DNA of 41,983 nucleotides, taken from positions 1-41,983 of the forward strand of contig JBHEMZ010000003.1 of assembly GCA_046262315.1 (NCBI GenBank), in the 5' to 3' direction. The notes under the pieces are model-generated. The model ran no database searches. It saw nothing but the letters and a program-made list of their open reading frames with translations, and had not been told where the DNA came from. The first letter of the stretch is position 1. Every line of letters begins with the position of its first letter. The translations under genes and the position numbers were made by a program. The DNA comes from JACVRM01 sp046262315. GTDB lineage: Bacteria > Actinomycetota > Thermoleophilia > Gaiellales > Gaiellaceae. Of this stretch, positions 7,636 to 14,890 are shown one piece after another.

Positions 7636-8310
7636 GTGGGAACCCGCATCCTCGTCGTCGACGACCATCCCCTGACCCGCGAGGCGCTCGCCGCGCTGCT
7701 CACCGGCGACGGCTTCGCCGTGGTCGGCGAGGCGGCGGACGGACGCCAGGCCATAGACCTCGCGCGACGGCTCCAGCCCGAGCTCGTGCTGCTCGATCTC
7801 TCCATGCCCGAGGTCGACGGCCTCGAGGCGCTGCCCGCCCTGAAGGAGGCCGCTCCGAACGCCGAGGTCGTCGTGCTGACCTCGTCGGAAGCGCAGGAGA
7901 ACCTGCTCGCGGCCATCCGCGGCGGTGCCTCCGGCTACCTCCTGAAGACCGAGCCTCCGAACCGCATCGTCGAGTTCCTGCACGCGGTAGCTCGCGGGGA
8001 AGCCGCGCTATCTGGCGCGGCGGCGCGGCGCCTGGTCGACCAGGTTCGCGCGGGCGGACATCGCGACTCCGGTGTGCCCCAGACAATCGCGGACGTTCTG
8101 AGCGCGCGAGAGCTCGAAGTACTGCTCCTCCTGGACGAGCATCTCGGCACCGAGGACATCGCCCGTCGCCTCTTCATCTCCGAGCACACCGTGCGCTCCC
8201 ACGTGAAGAGCCTGCTGCGTAAGCTGAACGCCTCCTCGCGGCGCGAGGCGCTCGAGGCCCTTTCCCGCGCGCGCGAGCAGCGGCCCACGCCCGCCTTCGG
8301 GCTTCGCTAG
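7636..8310 (+). CDS. NarL/FixJ family response regulator
   Basis: 224 residues from a GTG start with AAGGG just upstream. The receiver domain (about 4-120) has the acidic pair VVDD, the phosphoacceptor Asp54 in LLDLSMP and the conserved Lys in LLKTEPP. The C-terminal LuxR helix-turn-helix runs from LSARELEVLLLL to RKLNASSRREALEAL. It is the evident partner of the divergent kinase at 6201-7610; the 25-bp shared intergenic space suggests common control. An 8-bp perfect palindrome (8325-8345) begins 14 bases after its stop. Confidence 0.93.
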   Translation: MGTRILVVDDHPLTREALAALLTGDGFAVVGEAADGRQAIDLARRLQPELVLLDLSMPEVDGLEALPALKEAAPNAEVVVLTSSEAQENLLAAIRGGASGYLLKTEPPNRIVEFLHAVARGEAALSGAAARRLVDQVRAGGHRDSGVPQTIADVLSARELEVLLLLDEHLGTEDIARRLFISEHTVRSHVKSLLRKLNASSRREALEALSRAREQRPTPAFGLR

Positions 8311-8324
8311 CGGGATCTCGTGAA

Positions 8325-8345
8325 TATCCCCCACGGCGGGGGATA
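8325..8345. promoter_or_regulatory. Perfect palindrome TATCCCCC-5-GGGGGATA
   Basis: An 8-bp perfect inverted repeat with a five-base spacer, just after the response regulator gene and without a T-tract on either side. It may be an operator for the short transcript that follows, or a stable mRNA end. Similar ATCCC/GGGAT palindromes occur at 6139-6162, 21405-21423 and 21851-21867. Confidence 0.4.
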
Positions 8346-8443
8346 GCGGTTCCTTACGGTGGAGGGGGCTGTGGGCGATGACAGCCCGCGCCTTCCGGCC
8401 GATACTCAGTACACAGAAGCTCTTCCAGAGAACCGGAGGAGCC

Positions 8444-8504
8444 GTGGTACGGACGTGGTGGCCCATTCTCGGCGGCCGGTTGAAAGACCGGCCGCCGTTC
8501 TTTT
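8444..8504 (+). ncRNA. Possible short transcript: ribosome site, tiny ORF with Trp-Trp, terminator
   Basis: CCGGAGGAGCC precedes GTG at 8444, which would begin MVRTWWPILGGRLKD. A strong terminator hairpin starts nine codons later. This arrangement (short leader with tandem Trp codons running into a terminator) resembles a transcription attenuator, yet no plus-strand gene follows; the next gene is on the minus strand. The open frame continues to 8869 but reads as low-complexity Gly/Arg/Pro and is not convincing as a protein. It could be a small RNA, an orphaned leader or chance. Confidence 0.3.
8471..8504 (+). terminator. Strong intrinsic terminator
   Basis: GGCGGCCGGT (8471-8480) pairs perfectly with ACCGGCCGCC (8487-8496) around a six-base loop, followed by GTTCTTTT. 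It is the best terminator in the window. It ends either the response regulator transcript or a separate short RNA that begins in the 8350-8440 region. Confidence 0.8.
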
Positions 8505-8708
8505 CACGGGGGAACCCCTGGTTCCCCCGTGGGCCCCCTCCTCGCGGGCGTTCGCGCGGCTCGGGTTGGGTCGGAGCCGGCGGCTCGCTCGGTGGTTCCA
8601 CCGTTGCCTGGGTGGTTCGTTCGCCTCCCGCCGGGGCAAGCCCGGCTCCGGCGGCGGGAGGAAGGCGGTCTCACCGTCAGCCGCTTCTCTGGGAACCTGG
8701 CGGTTCCC
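8505..8708. repeat. Cluster of three further strong hairpins
   Basis: Directly after the terminator come a 12-bp perfect hairpin with a three-base loop (arms 8505-8516 and 8520-8531), a 10-bp hairpin with arms 8624-8633 and 8652-8661 that encloses a smaller GGGC/GCCC hairpin, and a 7-bp hairpin (arms 8691-8697 and 8702-8708). A short palindrome GGTGGTTCCACC lies at 8591-8602. No coding potential is convincing here. The cluster fills the gap between the convergent regulator and deacetylase genes; it may be a bidirectional transcription barrier or a structured RNA. Confidence 0.55.
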
Positions 8709-8729
8709 TTGCCCCTCCCTTTCGAGTGC

Positions 8730-9578
8730 TCAGGCGTCGAAGCCTTGCAGGGCTGCTTCGACCAGGTTCGGCAACGTGGCCAGGTTGTAGCCGCCCTCGA
8801 GCACGGCCGCGGCGTGCGGGGCCAGCGCGGCGCTTCGTCGTGCCAGCTCCCGGAAGCCGTCCTCGGTGACCGCCATGGGGCTGAGCGGGTCCTCCACGTG
8901 CGCGTCGAAGCCCGCCGAGACGAGCACTACGTCCGGTGTGAAGGCGGCTACGGCCGGCTCGACAACGCGCGTGAACGCCTCCCTGTACTGGTCGTCGCCG
9001 GAGCCGAAGTGCAGCGGGACGTTGAGCGTCGTCCCGGCCTGCTCGTCCGGCCCGCCGCTGCCCGGGTAGAACGGCCAGGCGTGCAGCGAGACGTACAGCA
9101 CACTCGCGTCGTCCCGGAAGACGGCCTGCGTGCCGTTGCCGTGATGGACGTCCCAGTCAACGATTGCCACGCGCTCCGCGCGTCCTTCGCGCTGCAGCAG
9201 CCTCGCTGCGACGGCCACGTTGTTGACCAGGCAGAAGCCCATCGCACGGCCCGGGAGGGCGTGGTGCCCCGGTGGCCGGACGAGCGCGAAACCGCCGATG
9301 CGGGCAGCCTCGATCGCGGCGCCGGTCGCGAGCAGTGCCGCCCGGTAGCTCGTTCCGTCGGCGACCGTATCGGCGTCGAGCCACGTCTCGTGCTGGAGCG
9401 CGCTCAACCGCTCCACGTACTCCGGCTCGTGGCAGAGCTCGACGTCCTCCCGCGTGGCCGGCTCAGCCTCGCGCCAGTCCGTCAAACGCTCGAGCAACGC
9501 CGCGATCCGCGCGGGCGACTCGGGATGGTTGCCCGTCGGGTGCAGATGGGCGAGCGCCGGATGCGTGACGAGCTGCAC
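8730..9578 (-). CDS. HDAC-family (acetoin utilisation/acetylpolyamine-type) deacetylase
   Basis: 282 residues from GTG 9578, eight bases after the stop of the upstream exonuclease gene; an in-frame start at 9635 would overlap that gene and is disfavoured. Class II histone-deacetylase motifs are complete: the His dyad in RPPGHHA (105-106), zinc ligands in DWDVHHGNGT (Asp143, His145) and the third ligand Asp225 in SAGFDAHVEDP. Bacterial members remove acetyl groups from lysines or polyamines; AcuC is the named relative. The substrate here is not known. Last gene of a minus-strand trio. Confidence 0.9.
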   Translation of the reverse strand: MQLVTHPALAHLHPTGNHPESPARIAALLERLTDWREAEPATREDVELCHEPEYVERLSALQHETWLDADTVADGTSYRAALLATGAAIEAARIGGFALVRPPGHHALPGRAMGFCLVNNVAVAARLLQREGRAERVAIVDWDVHHGNGTQAVFRDDASVLYVSLHAWPFYPGSGGPDEQAGTTLNVPLHFGSGDDQYREAFTRVVEPAVAAFTPDVVLVSAGFDAHVEDPLSPMAVTEDGFRELARRSAALAPHAAAVLEGGYNLATLPNLVEAALQGFDA

Positions 9579-9586
9579 GACGGTCG

Positions 9587-10420
9587 CTAGGCCGCGCGGG
9601 CGGCGAGCCGCTCGGCGAGTCCGCCGAGGCCCCACTCCGCCAGGAGGGAGGACGCCTCCGCCCAGTGAGGGGTCTCGTCATCGAGGGGAGGGAGAGGGGC
9701 GGAGGCGTCTGTGGTGGCTATTCGCCGGTAGAGCTCGAGCTCCTCCCGCAGCGTCGAGAAGCGGCCGTCGGCGAGCGCGCCCTCCAGCGACCCGTGGCGC
9801 GCGAGCACCGCGGCCGCCGTCTTCGCTCCGACTCCGGGCGCTCCCGGCAGACGGTCCGACGGGTCGCCCCGCAGCGCGATGAAATCCGGCACCTGCGCCG
9901 GCTCGACGCCGTAGCGCGCTCGCACTTCCGCGGGTCCGACGCGCTCCAGCTCTGAGGCGCCTCGTCTGGGCATGAGCAGCGTCGTCCGCTCGCTTGCTAG
10001 CTGGAAGAGATCGCGATCCGAAGTGGCGACGAGCACGGTGCCTCCGGACGCCTCCTCGTGCGACACCGCCGCGGCGAGGAAGTCGTCCGCCTCGAAGCCG
10101 GGCGCCTTGGCCGCCGCGAAGCCGAAGGCGCACACCAGCTCGGGCAGCAGGTCAAGCTGCTCGAGGAGCTCGGGGTCGAACTCGCGGCCCGACTGGTAGG
10201 CCGGGTAGGCCTCGTGCCGGTAGGTGGGCGTCGTGAGCGTGTCCCAGCCGACGAGCACTGTGCGCGGCTGCTCGGCCTCCCAGAGGCGAAGCAGCATGTT
10301 CGTGAAGCCGACGATGGCGCCGGCTTGCCGGCCGTCTGCCCGGGTGATCGAGGACGGCAGTGCGTGGTGCGCGCGGTGGGCGAAAGAGTCGCCGTCGACC
10401 GCGAGCAGCGGTCGCGTCAC
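9587..10420 (-). CDS. 5'-3' exonuclease, PolI N-domain/FEN type
   Basis: 277 residues, a stand-alone version of the DNA polymerase I 5' nuclease. Acidic metal-site residues are visible in LLAVDGDSFAHRAHHAL (N-terminus), GFEADDFLAA and TSDRDLFQL, and a helix-3-turn-helix DNA-binding motif in RGDPSDRLPGAPGVGAKTAA. It should remove flaps or RNA primers or act in repair alongside PolA. The start ATG at 10420 overlaps the stop of the acyltransferase gene (ATGA), so translation is coupled. Confidence 0.92.
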   Translation of the reverse strand: MTRPLLAVDGDSFAHRAHHALPSSITRADGRQAGAIVGFTNMLLRLWEAEQPRTVLVGWDTLTTPTYRHEAYPAYQSGREFDPELLEQLDLLPELVCAFGFAAAKAPGFEADDFLAAAVSHEEASGGTVLVATSDRDLFQLASERTTLLMPRRGASELERVGPAEVRARYGVEPAQVPDFIALRGDPSDRLPGAPGVGAKTAAAVLARHGSLEGALADGRFSTLREELELYRRIATTDASAPLPPLDDETPHWAEASSLLAEWGLGGLAERLAARAA

Positions 10421-11097
10421 AGCGTCCGCTCGAGGCTGCCGATCGCTTCGAAGAGCCGGGCGGTCGCCTTTTGGGCCGCCCCGCGGACGTCGCCGTCGCG
10501 CAGGTCGTCCAAATCGACCGGAGTGCCGTAGGCGACGCGCAGCGAGCCGAACCGCGAGAGCCGGTCAGTGCCGGCGATCGCGGCGGGCACGAGCGGCACC
10601 CCCGCCTTGAGCGCCACGCGCGCCGCGCCCGTGTGGCGACGGGCCGTGTGCCGCTTGACGATCCCCTTCACGCGTCGCGTGCCCTCGGGGTAGATCGCGA
10701 CCACCTCACCCGCGCGCGCGAGTGCGACAGCGGTTTCGATCGCGCTCAGGTCGCGTTCCCCACGCCGCACCGGAAACGCCCCCGCCGCGCGCAGCACCGA
10801 ACCCACGAGGGGCGTGTCGAAGAGCTCGATTTTGCCCATGAAGCGGAGCTGTCGGTGCGGGAAGAGGGGGTACCCGAGTGGCCAGGGGTCGAAGTTGGAG
10901 GTGTGGTTCGCAGCGAGCACGAAGCCGCCCGCCGGTAGGTGCTCGAGTCCGGTTGCGCGCAACCGGAAGACGCCCCGGATCAGGGGCCAGCTGAGCACGC
11001 CGATCACGAGGTAGGCCGTCGAAGGACGCACGAGCCGCTCACCGTATCGCCTTGCGGACGGACGCATCCCGGCAGGGCGAATGCCCCCAAATCCCAC
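10417..11097 (-). CDS. 1-acyl-sn-glycerol-3-phosphate acyltransferase (PlsC family)
   Basis: Up to 226 residues; the true start may be ATG 11067 (MRPSARRYGE). The acyltransferase catalytic motif H-x4-D is present as NHTSNFD (His65, Asp70 counted from 11097), and the glycerophosphate-binding motif as YPEGTRR. A hydrophobic stretch (about 28-42) would place it at the membrane. The enzyme acylates lysophosphatidic acid to phosphatidic acid in phospholipid synthesis, though substrate specificity inside this family varies. First gene of the minus operon with the exonuclease and deacetylase. Confidence 0.9.
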   Translation of the reverse strand: MGFGGIRPAGMRPSARRYGERLVRPSTAYLVIGVLSWPLIRGVFRLRATGLEHLPAGGFVLAANHTSNFDPWPLGYPLFPHRQLRFMGKIELFDTPLVGSVLRAAGAFPVRRGERDLSAIETAVALARAGEVVAIYPEGTRRVKGIVKRHTARRHTGAARVALKAGVPLVPAAIAGTDRLSRFGSLRVAYGTPVDLDDLRDGDVRGAAQKATARLFEAIGSLERTL

Positions 11098-11159
11098 TGG
11101 TGTAACCCGCTGGACACGGCCTCCGGAGCCGGGGAGGGCGTCAGCTACCCTCCGCCGCG

Positions 11160-13385
11160 ATGAGCGCCAAGACCCTGATCGTCGCCGAGAAGCCGTCAGT
11201 CGGCCGTGATCTCGCGGGCGCGCTCCCGGGCTCGTTCGTCAAGCACGACAACTACCTCGAATCCGAGGACTACGTCGTCACGTGGGCGGTCGGCCACCTC
11301 GTCGAGCTGGCGGCCCCCGAGGAGTACGACGAGCGCTTCCGCAAGTGGCGCATGAAGGATCTCCCGATCGTGCCCGAGGCCTTCCGGCTCAAGCCGATCG
11401 ACGGCAAAGCGGCCAAGCAGCTCAAGTTGATCCACAAGCTGATGGGGCGCGACGAGGTCGGCGAGGTCGTGAATGCCTGCGACGCAGGGCGCGAGGGCGA
11501 GCTGATCTTCGCGTACGTCTACGAGACGGCGAAGGTCAAGAAGCCCGTCAAGCGCCTGTGGCTGAACTCGATGACTCGCAAGGCGATCCAGGAGGCCTTC
11601 GGCGAGCTGCGCCCCGGAGAGGAGCTCGCCCCGCTCGAGGCTGCCGCGCGCTCACGCTCGGAGGCTGACTGGCTCGTGGGCATGAACGCGACCCGCGCAG
11701 CGTCGATCCGCCTGCGCTCCGCGTTCGACGGAGCCGTTTCGCTGGGTCGCGTCCAGACCCCCACGCTCGCGCTCGTGGCGCGCCGCGAGGAGGAAATCCG
11801 CGCCTTCAAGCCGGAGGCCTATTGGCTCGTGGAGGCACTTTTCGCGGCGTCCGGCGAGCGCGAGTACCGCGGTCGTTACCTCGGCGGCAAGCGGCTCCCC
11901 GAGAGGGATGCTGCCGCCGTCGTCGAGGCGTGCGGGAACCACCCCGGCACGATCACCAAGCTCGAGCGCAAGGAGGAGCGCGACCGGCCCGATCTCCTCT
12001 ACGACCTGACGTCGCTCCAGCGCCACGGAAATACGCTCTTCGGCTTCTCGGCGCGTCGCACCCTCCAGGCGGCGCAGCGGCTCTACGAGGAGCACAAGGC
12101 GATCACGTACCCCCGCACCAGCTCCCGCTACCTCTCCGGCGATCTCATCGAGGAGATCCGCCCAACGGCTCAGTTCGTCGGCCAGAACCGCGAGTACGCC
12201 GCTGCGGCCGCGTTCGTGACGCGGCTCGCAGAGCTGCCGCTCGCACGCGTCGTGAACGACAAGAAGGTCACCGACCATCACGCGATCATCCCGACGCGTT
12301 CCAAACATGTCCTCGCGAAGATGGGCGAGGACGAGCGCCGCATCTACGACCTTGTCGCCAAACGGTTCCTGGCCGTCTTCCACCCAGACGCACTCTGGGA
12401 GCGCACGCGGGTCGAGACGACCGTCGAGGAACACGTCTTCCGCACCAGCGGCCGCGTGCTCGTCGAGGCGGGCTGGCGCGCGGTCTACGGCGAGGAGGCG
12501 CGCCCGCGTCGCTCGGACGACGGCGAGGAAGACTCGGGCGGTGACCAGCAGCTACCGCGTCTCGAGGAGGGCGAGGAGGTCGAGACACGCTCGGTCGAGT
12601 CCCTCCGCAAGGAGACCCAGCCGCCTCGGCGCTTTACGGAGGCCTCGCTGCTGGGCGCGATGGAGACGGCCGGCAAGGACATCGAGGAGGCCGAGCTGCG
12701 GGAGGCGATGAAGGACTCGGGCATCGGCACGCCGGCCACGCGCGCGGCGATCATCGAGCGGCTCATCCAGGTCGGCTACATCGAGCGCGAGGGCCGCGCG
12801 CTCCACGCGACCGACAAGGGCATCCAGGTGATCCGCCTGCTCGGCTCGCACCCGCTGACCTCGGCGGAGCTGACGGGCGACTGGGAGCACCGGCTCGGCC
12901 GGATCGAGCAGGGCACCGACACCCGGCCGAAGTTCATCGACGACATCGTCCGCTTCACCGCGGAGACTGTGGGCGAGCTCGACAAGCTCAGGGACGTCAA
13001 GATCGAGCGCGCCAACCTAGGCCCGTGCCCGATCTGCGGCCGCGACGTGATCGAGAACCGCAAGGGGTACTCGTGCTGGACGAAGGACGATCCGGGCTGC
13101 GGCTTCGTGATCTGGAAGTCGAAGGCCGGGAAGACCCTGCCCCCGAGCGTGGTCAGGGAGCTGATGGAGAAGCGCCGAACTGAGAAGGCGGTACCCGGCT
13201 TCCGCGGCCGCTCCGGACGCACGTTCAACGCGAAGCTCAAGCTGGAGCAGGCCGAGGATGGCAAGTGGCGTGTCGAGTTCGACGAGGAGTGGGCGTCGAA
13301 GCCTCGCGCGGCCGACGGTGAAGGCGCCTATGCAAACGGTTCTGACCGCACAGAGCGAGAAACCGTCGGGACCGCGGACGCGTAG
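11160..13385 (+). CDS. topB: Type IA DNA topoisomerase, TopB (topoisomerase III)-like
   Basis: 741 residues. The N-terminal Toprim domain opens with TLIVAEKPSVGRDLAG and has DAGREGELIF (Asp108). The catalytic tyrosine is Tyr317 in ITYPRTSSRYL, and VTDHHAIIPT (His373-374) is the conserved strand-passage motif. An acidic low-complexity linker (446-478) precedes GIGTPATRAAIIERL. The C-terminus carries one four-cysteine zinc motif (Cys623, 626, 639, 647) and a basic tail. The N-terminus and single zinc motif fit TopB rather than the longer actinobacterial TopA. It would relax negative supercoils or decatenate DNA. It stands alone between the divergent acyltransferase operon and the sigma factor gene. 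Confidence 0.9.
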   Translation: MSAKTLIVAEKPSVGRDLAGALPGSFVKHDNYLESEDYVVTWAVGHLVELAAPEEYDERFRKWRMKDLPIVPEAFRLKPIDGKAAKQLKLIHKLMGRDEVGEVVNACDAGREGELIFAYVYETAKVKKPVKRLWLNSMTRKAIQEAFGELRPGEELAPLEAAARSRSEADWLVGMNATRAASIRLRSAFDGAVSLGRVQTPTLALVARREEEIRAFKPEAYWLVEALFAASGEREYRGRYLGGKRLPERDAAAVVEACGNHPGTITKLERKEERDRPDLLYDLTSLQRHGNTLFGFSARRTLQAAQRLYEEHKAITYPRTSSRYLSGDLIEEIRPTAQFVGQNREYAAAAAFVTRLAELPLARVVNDKKVTDHHAIIPTRSKHVLAKMGEDERRIYDLVAKRFLAVFHPDALWERTRVETTVEEHVFRTSGRVLVEAGWRAVYGEEARPRRSDDGEEDSGGDQQLPRLEEGEEVETRSVESLRKETQPPRRFTEASLLGAMETAGKDIEEAELREAMKDSGIGTPATRAAIIERLIQVGYIEREGRALHATDKGIQVIRLLGSHPLTSAELTGDWEHRLGRIEQGTDTRPKFIDDIVRFTAETVGELDKLRDVKIERANLGPCPICGRDVIENRKGYSCWTKDDPGCGFVIWKSKAGKTLPPSVVRELMEKRRTEKAVPGFRGRSGRTFNAKLKLEQAEDGKWRVEFDEEWASKPRAADGEGAYANGSDRTERETVGTADA

Positions 13386-13532
13386 GCGCCAACCTTTTCG
13401 GCCCGCGCGCGTATATGTAGGTGAGGCGCCCCTCGGGACACCGTCCGGACCGAGCCGCTCGTCGGCCTCGGCGGAATAGTCGTGAGTGACGCAACGTTTT
13501 CCCTCGCTGGAGGCTAAGCGCCTGCAAGACCG

Positions 13533-13564
13533 AAGGTTTCACCCGATCGAGCCAAAGGTTTTAC
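13533..13564 (+). promoter_or_regulatory. Tandem AAGGTTTYAC repeats before the sigma factor gene
   Basis: AAGGTTTCAC (13533-13542) and AAGGTTTTAC (13555-13564) are direct repeats spaced 22 bases apart (about two helical turns), ending about 28 bases before the TTG start of the sigma gene. A weaker copy, AACGTTTTCC, lies at 13493-13502. They may be activator or repressor sites or part of the promoter; inference only. Confidence 0.3.
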
Positions 13565-13591
13565 AGAGGACGACCGAGAGACGTCGTAGAG

Positions 13592-14731
13592 TTGGAAGCC
13601 CGCCGGAATGCCACACGAAAGGACGCTGAGAACCAGTTGACCCAGCATCAACTTCACGAACTGCTTGAGAGCGAGGGCGGCCGGACGATGGTCGAGGCCG
13701 CCGAGGAGCGTGGTTTCGTCGAGCCGACCGAGCTCGAGGCGCTCGCGCTCGAGCACGATCTGGCCGAGGACGACGTCGAGCAGCTGACGCGCGAGCTCGA
13801 GGCGATCGGGCTGGAGGTCGGCGAGCCGACGGCTGCCGCAGCGGCGCCGCCTGCCGAAAAGCAGCCCGCAGCGCCCCCGCCGCCCCCCGCCACCGATCGC
13901 AACCTGCTGCCCGCGACCGCCGACAGTCTCCAGCTCTTCCTCGCGGACGTCGGCCGCCACAAGCTGCTGACCGCCGCCGACGAGGTCGCGCTCGCGAAGG
14001 CCATCGAGCGCGGCGACCTACGGGCCAAGCGCCGCATGATCGAGTCGAACCTGCGGCTCGTCGTCTCCATCGCCAAGGGCTATCGAGGCCTCGGCGTGCC
14101 GTTCCTCGACCTCATCCAGGAGGGCACCCTGGGACTTAACCGCGCAGTCGAGAAGTTCGACTGGCGCCGCGGCTTCAAGTTCTCGACCTACGCGACCTGG
14201 TGGATCCGCCAGTCGGTGCAGCGCGCCGTCGCCAATCACGCGCGCACGATCCGCGTGCCCGTGCACGTCGTCGAGCGCCAGCAGAAGCTGTCGCGCGCGG
14301 CACGCCGGCTCGAGGTGGAGCTCGGGCGCGAGGCGACGAAGGACGAGCTCGCAGAGGCGACCGGTCTGCCCATGCAGCATGTGGACGAGGCGCTCGGAGC
14401 CGCGCACGCTTCCGTCTCGCTTAATCAGACGGTCGGCGCGGACGATGAGGGCGAGCTAGGCGACCTGTTCGCCGACCGCGAGGCCGCCGACCCGTTCGAC
14501 GAGGCCGAGGAGTCGCTGCGCCGCCAGGGCGTCCGCAAGGCACTCGACGCGCTGCCGGAGCGCGAGCGGCGCATCCTCGAGCTGCGTTTCGGCTTCGAGG
14601 GAGAGCCGTGGACGCTCGAGGCGATCGGCGCGGAGCTCGACCTCACGCGTGAGCGCGTGCGACAGCTCGAGGCCCAGGCGCTGGCGCGGCTCTCGGCGCT
14701 GCGCGACATGATCTCCGTCGCGGCCGCCTAA
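13592..14731 (+). CDS. RNA polymerase sigma factor, RpoD/SigA type
   Basis: 379 residues. Region 1.1 is present (about 15-77, LTQHQLHELLESEGG...), then an Ala/Pro-rich linker (80-105). Region 1.2 follows, region 2 includes FKFSTYATWWIRQSVQRAV for -10 recognition and core binding, region 3, and region 4.2 contains WTLEAIGAELDLTRERVRQLE for -35 contact. The presence of 1.1 indicates a primary or close group 2 factor. No ATG exists near the start: TTG 13592 or TTG 13637 (LTQHQL) are candidates. A weak hairpin (14753-14778) follows the stop. Confidence 0.92.
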   Translation: MEARRNATRKDAENQLTQHQLHELLESEGGRTMVEAAEERGFVEPTELEALALEHDLAEDDVEQLTRELEAIGLEVGEPTAAAAAPPAEKQPAAPPPPPATDRNLLPATADSLQLFLADVGRHKLLTAADEVALAKAIERGDLRAKRRMIESNLRLVVSIAKGYRGLGVPFLDLIQEGTLGLNRAVEKFDWRRGFKFSTYATWWIRQSVQRAVANHARTIRVPVHVVERQQKLSRAARRLEVELGREATKDELAEATGLPMQHVDEALGAAHASVSLNQTVGADDEGELGDLFADREAADPFDEAEESLRRQGVRKALDALPERERRILELRFGFEGEPWTLEAIGAELDLTRERVRQLEAQALARLSALRDMISVAAA

Positions 14732-14752
14732 CAGGCGTCGACGGCCGACATC

Positions 14753-14785
14753 AGGGGCGGCCGAACCGGGTTGCCCCTTCGATTT
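14753..14785 (+). terminator. Possible weak terminator after the sigma factor gene
   Basis: AGGGGC (14753-14758) pairs with GCCCCT (14773-14778) across a 14-base G/C-rich loop, followed by a short T run (GATTT). Plausible but not strong. Confidence 0.35.
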
Positions 14786-14890
14786 GCGCGGGTTTCGGTG
14801 CCCGTCAACTAACCGGACTGCTTGCCGCAGCGTCGGATCTCCTGGATACTTCCGGCGGCCGAACGGCCGCGGAGGACGAAAGGAGTCGAT

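Noticed and set aside
8505..8708. CRISPR array
   Set aside because: The hairpins differ in sequence and size and there are no regular repeats or spacers.
8444..8869. Continuation of the tiny MVRTWW frame as a 141-residue protein
   Set aside because: It runs through several strong hairpins and is Gly/Arg/Pro-rich with no domain; only the first codons before the terminator are considered possible.
8529..9590. Plus-strand open frame of 353 codons
   Set aside because: It is antisense to the HDAC-family gene, whose zinc and catalytic motifs are complete on the minus strand.
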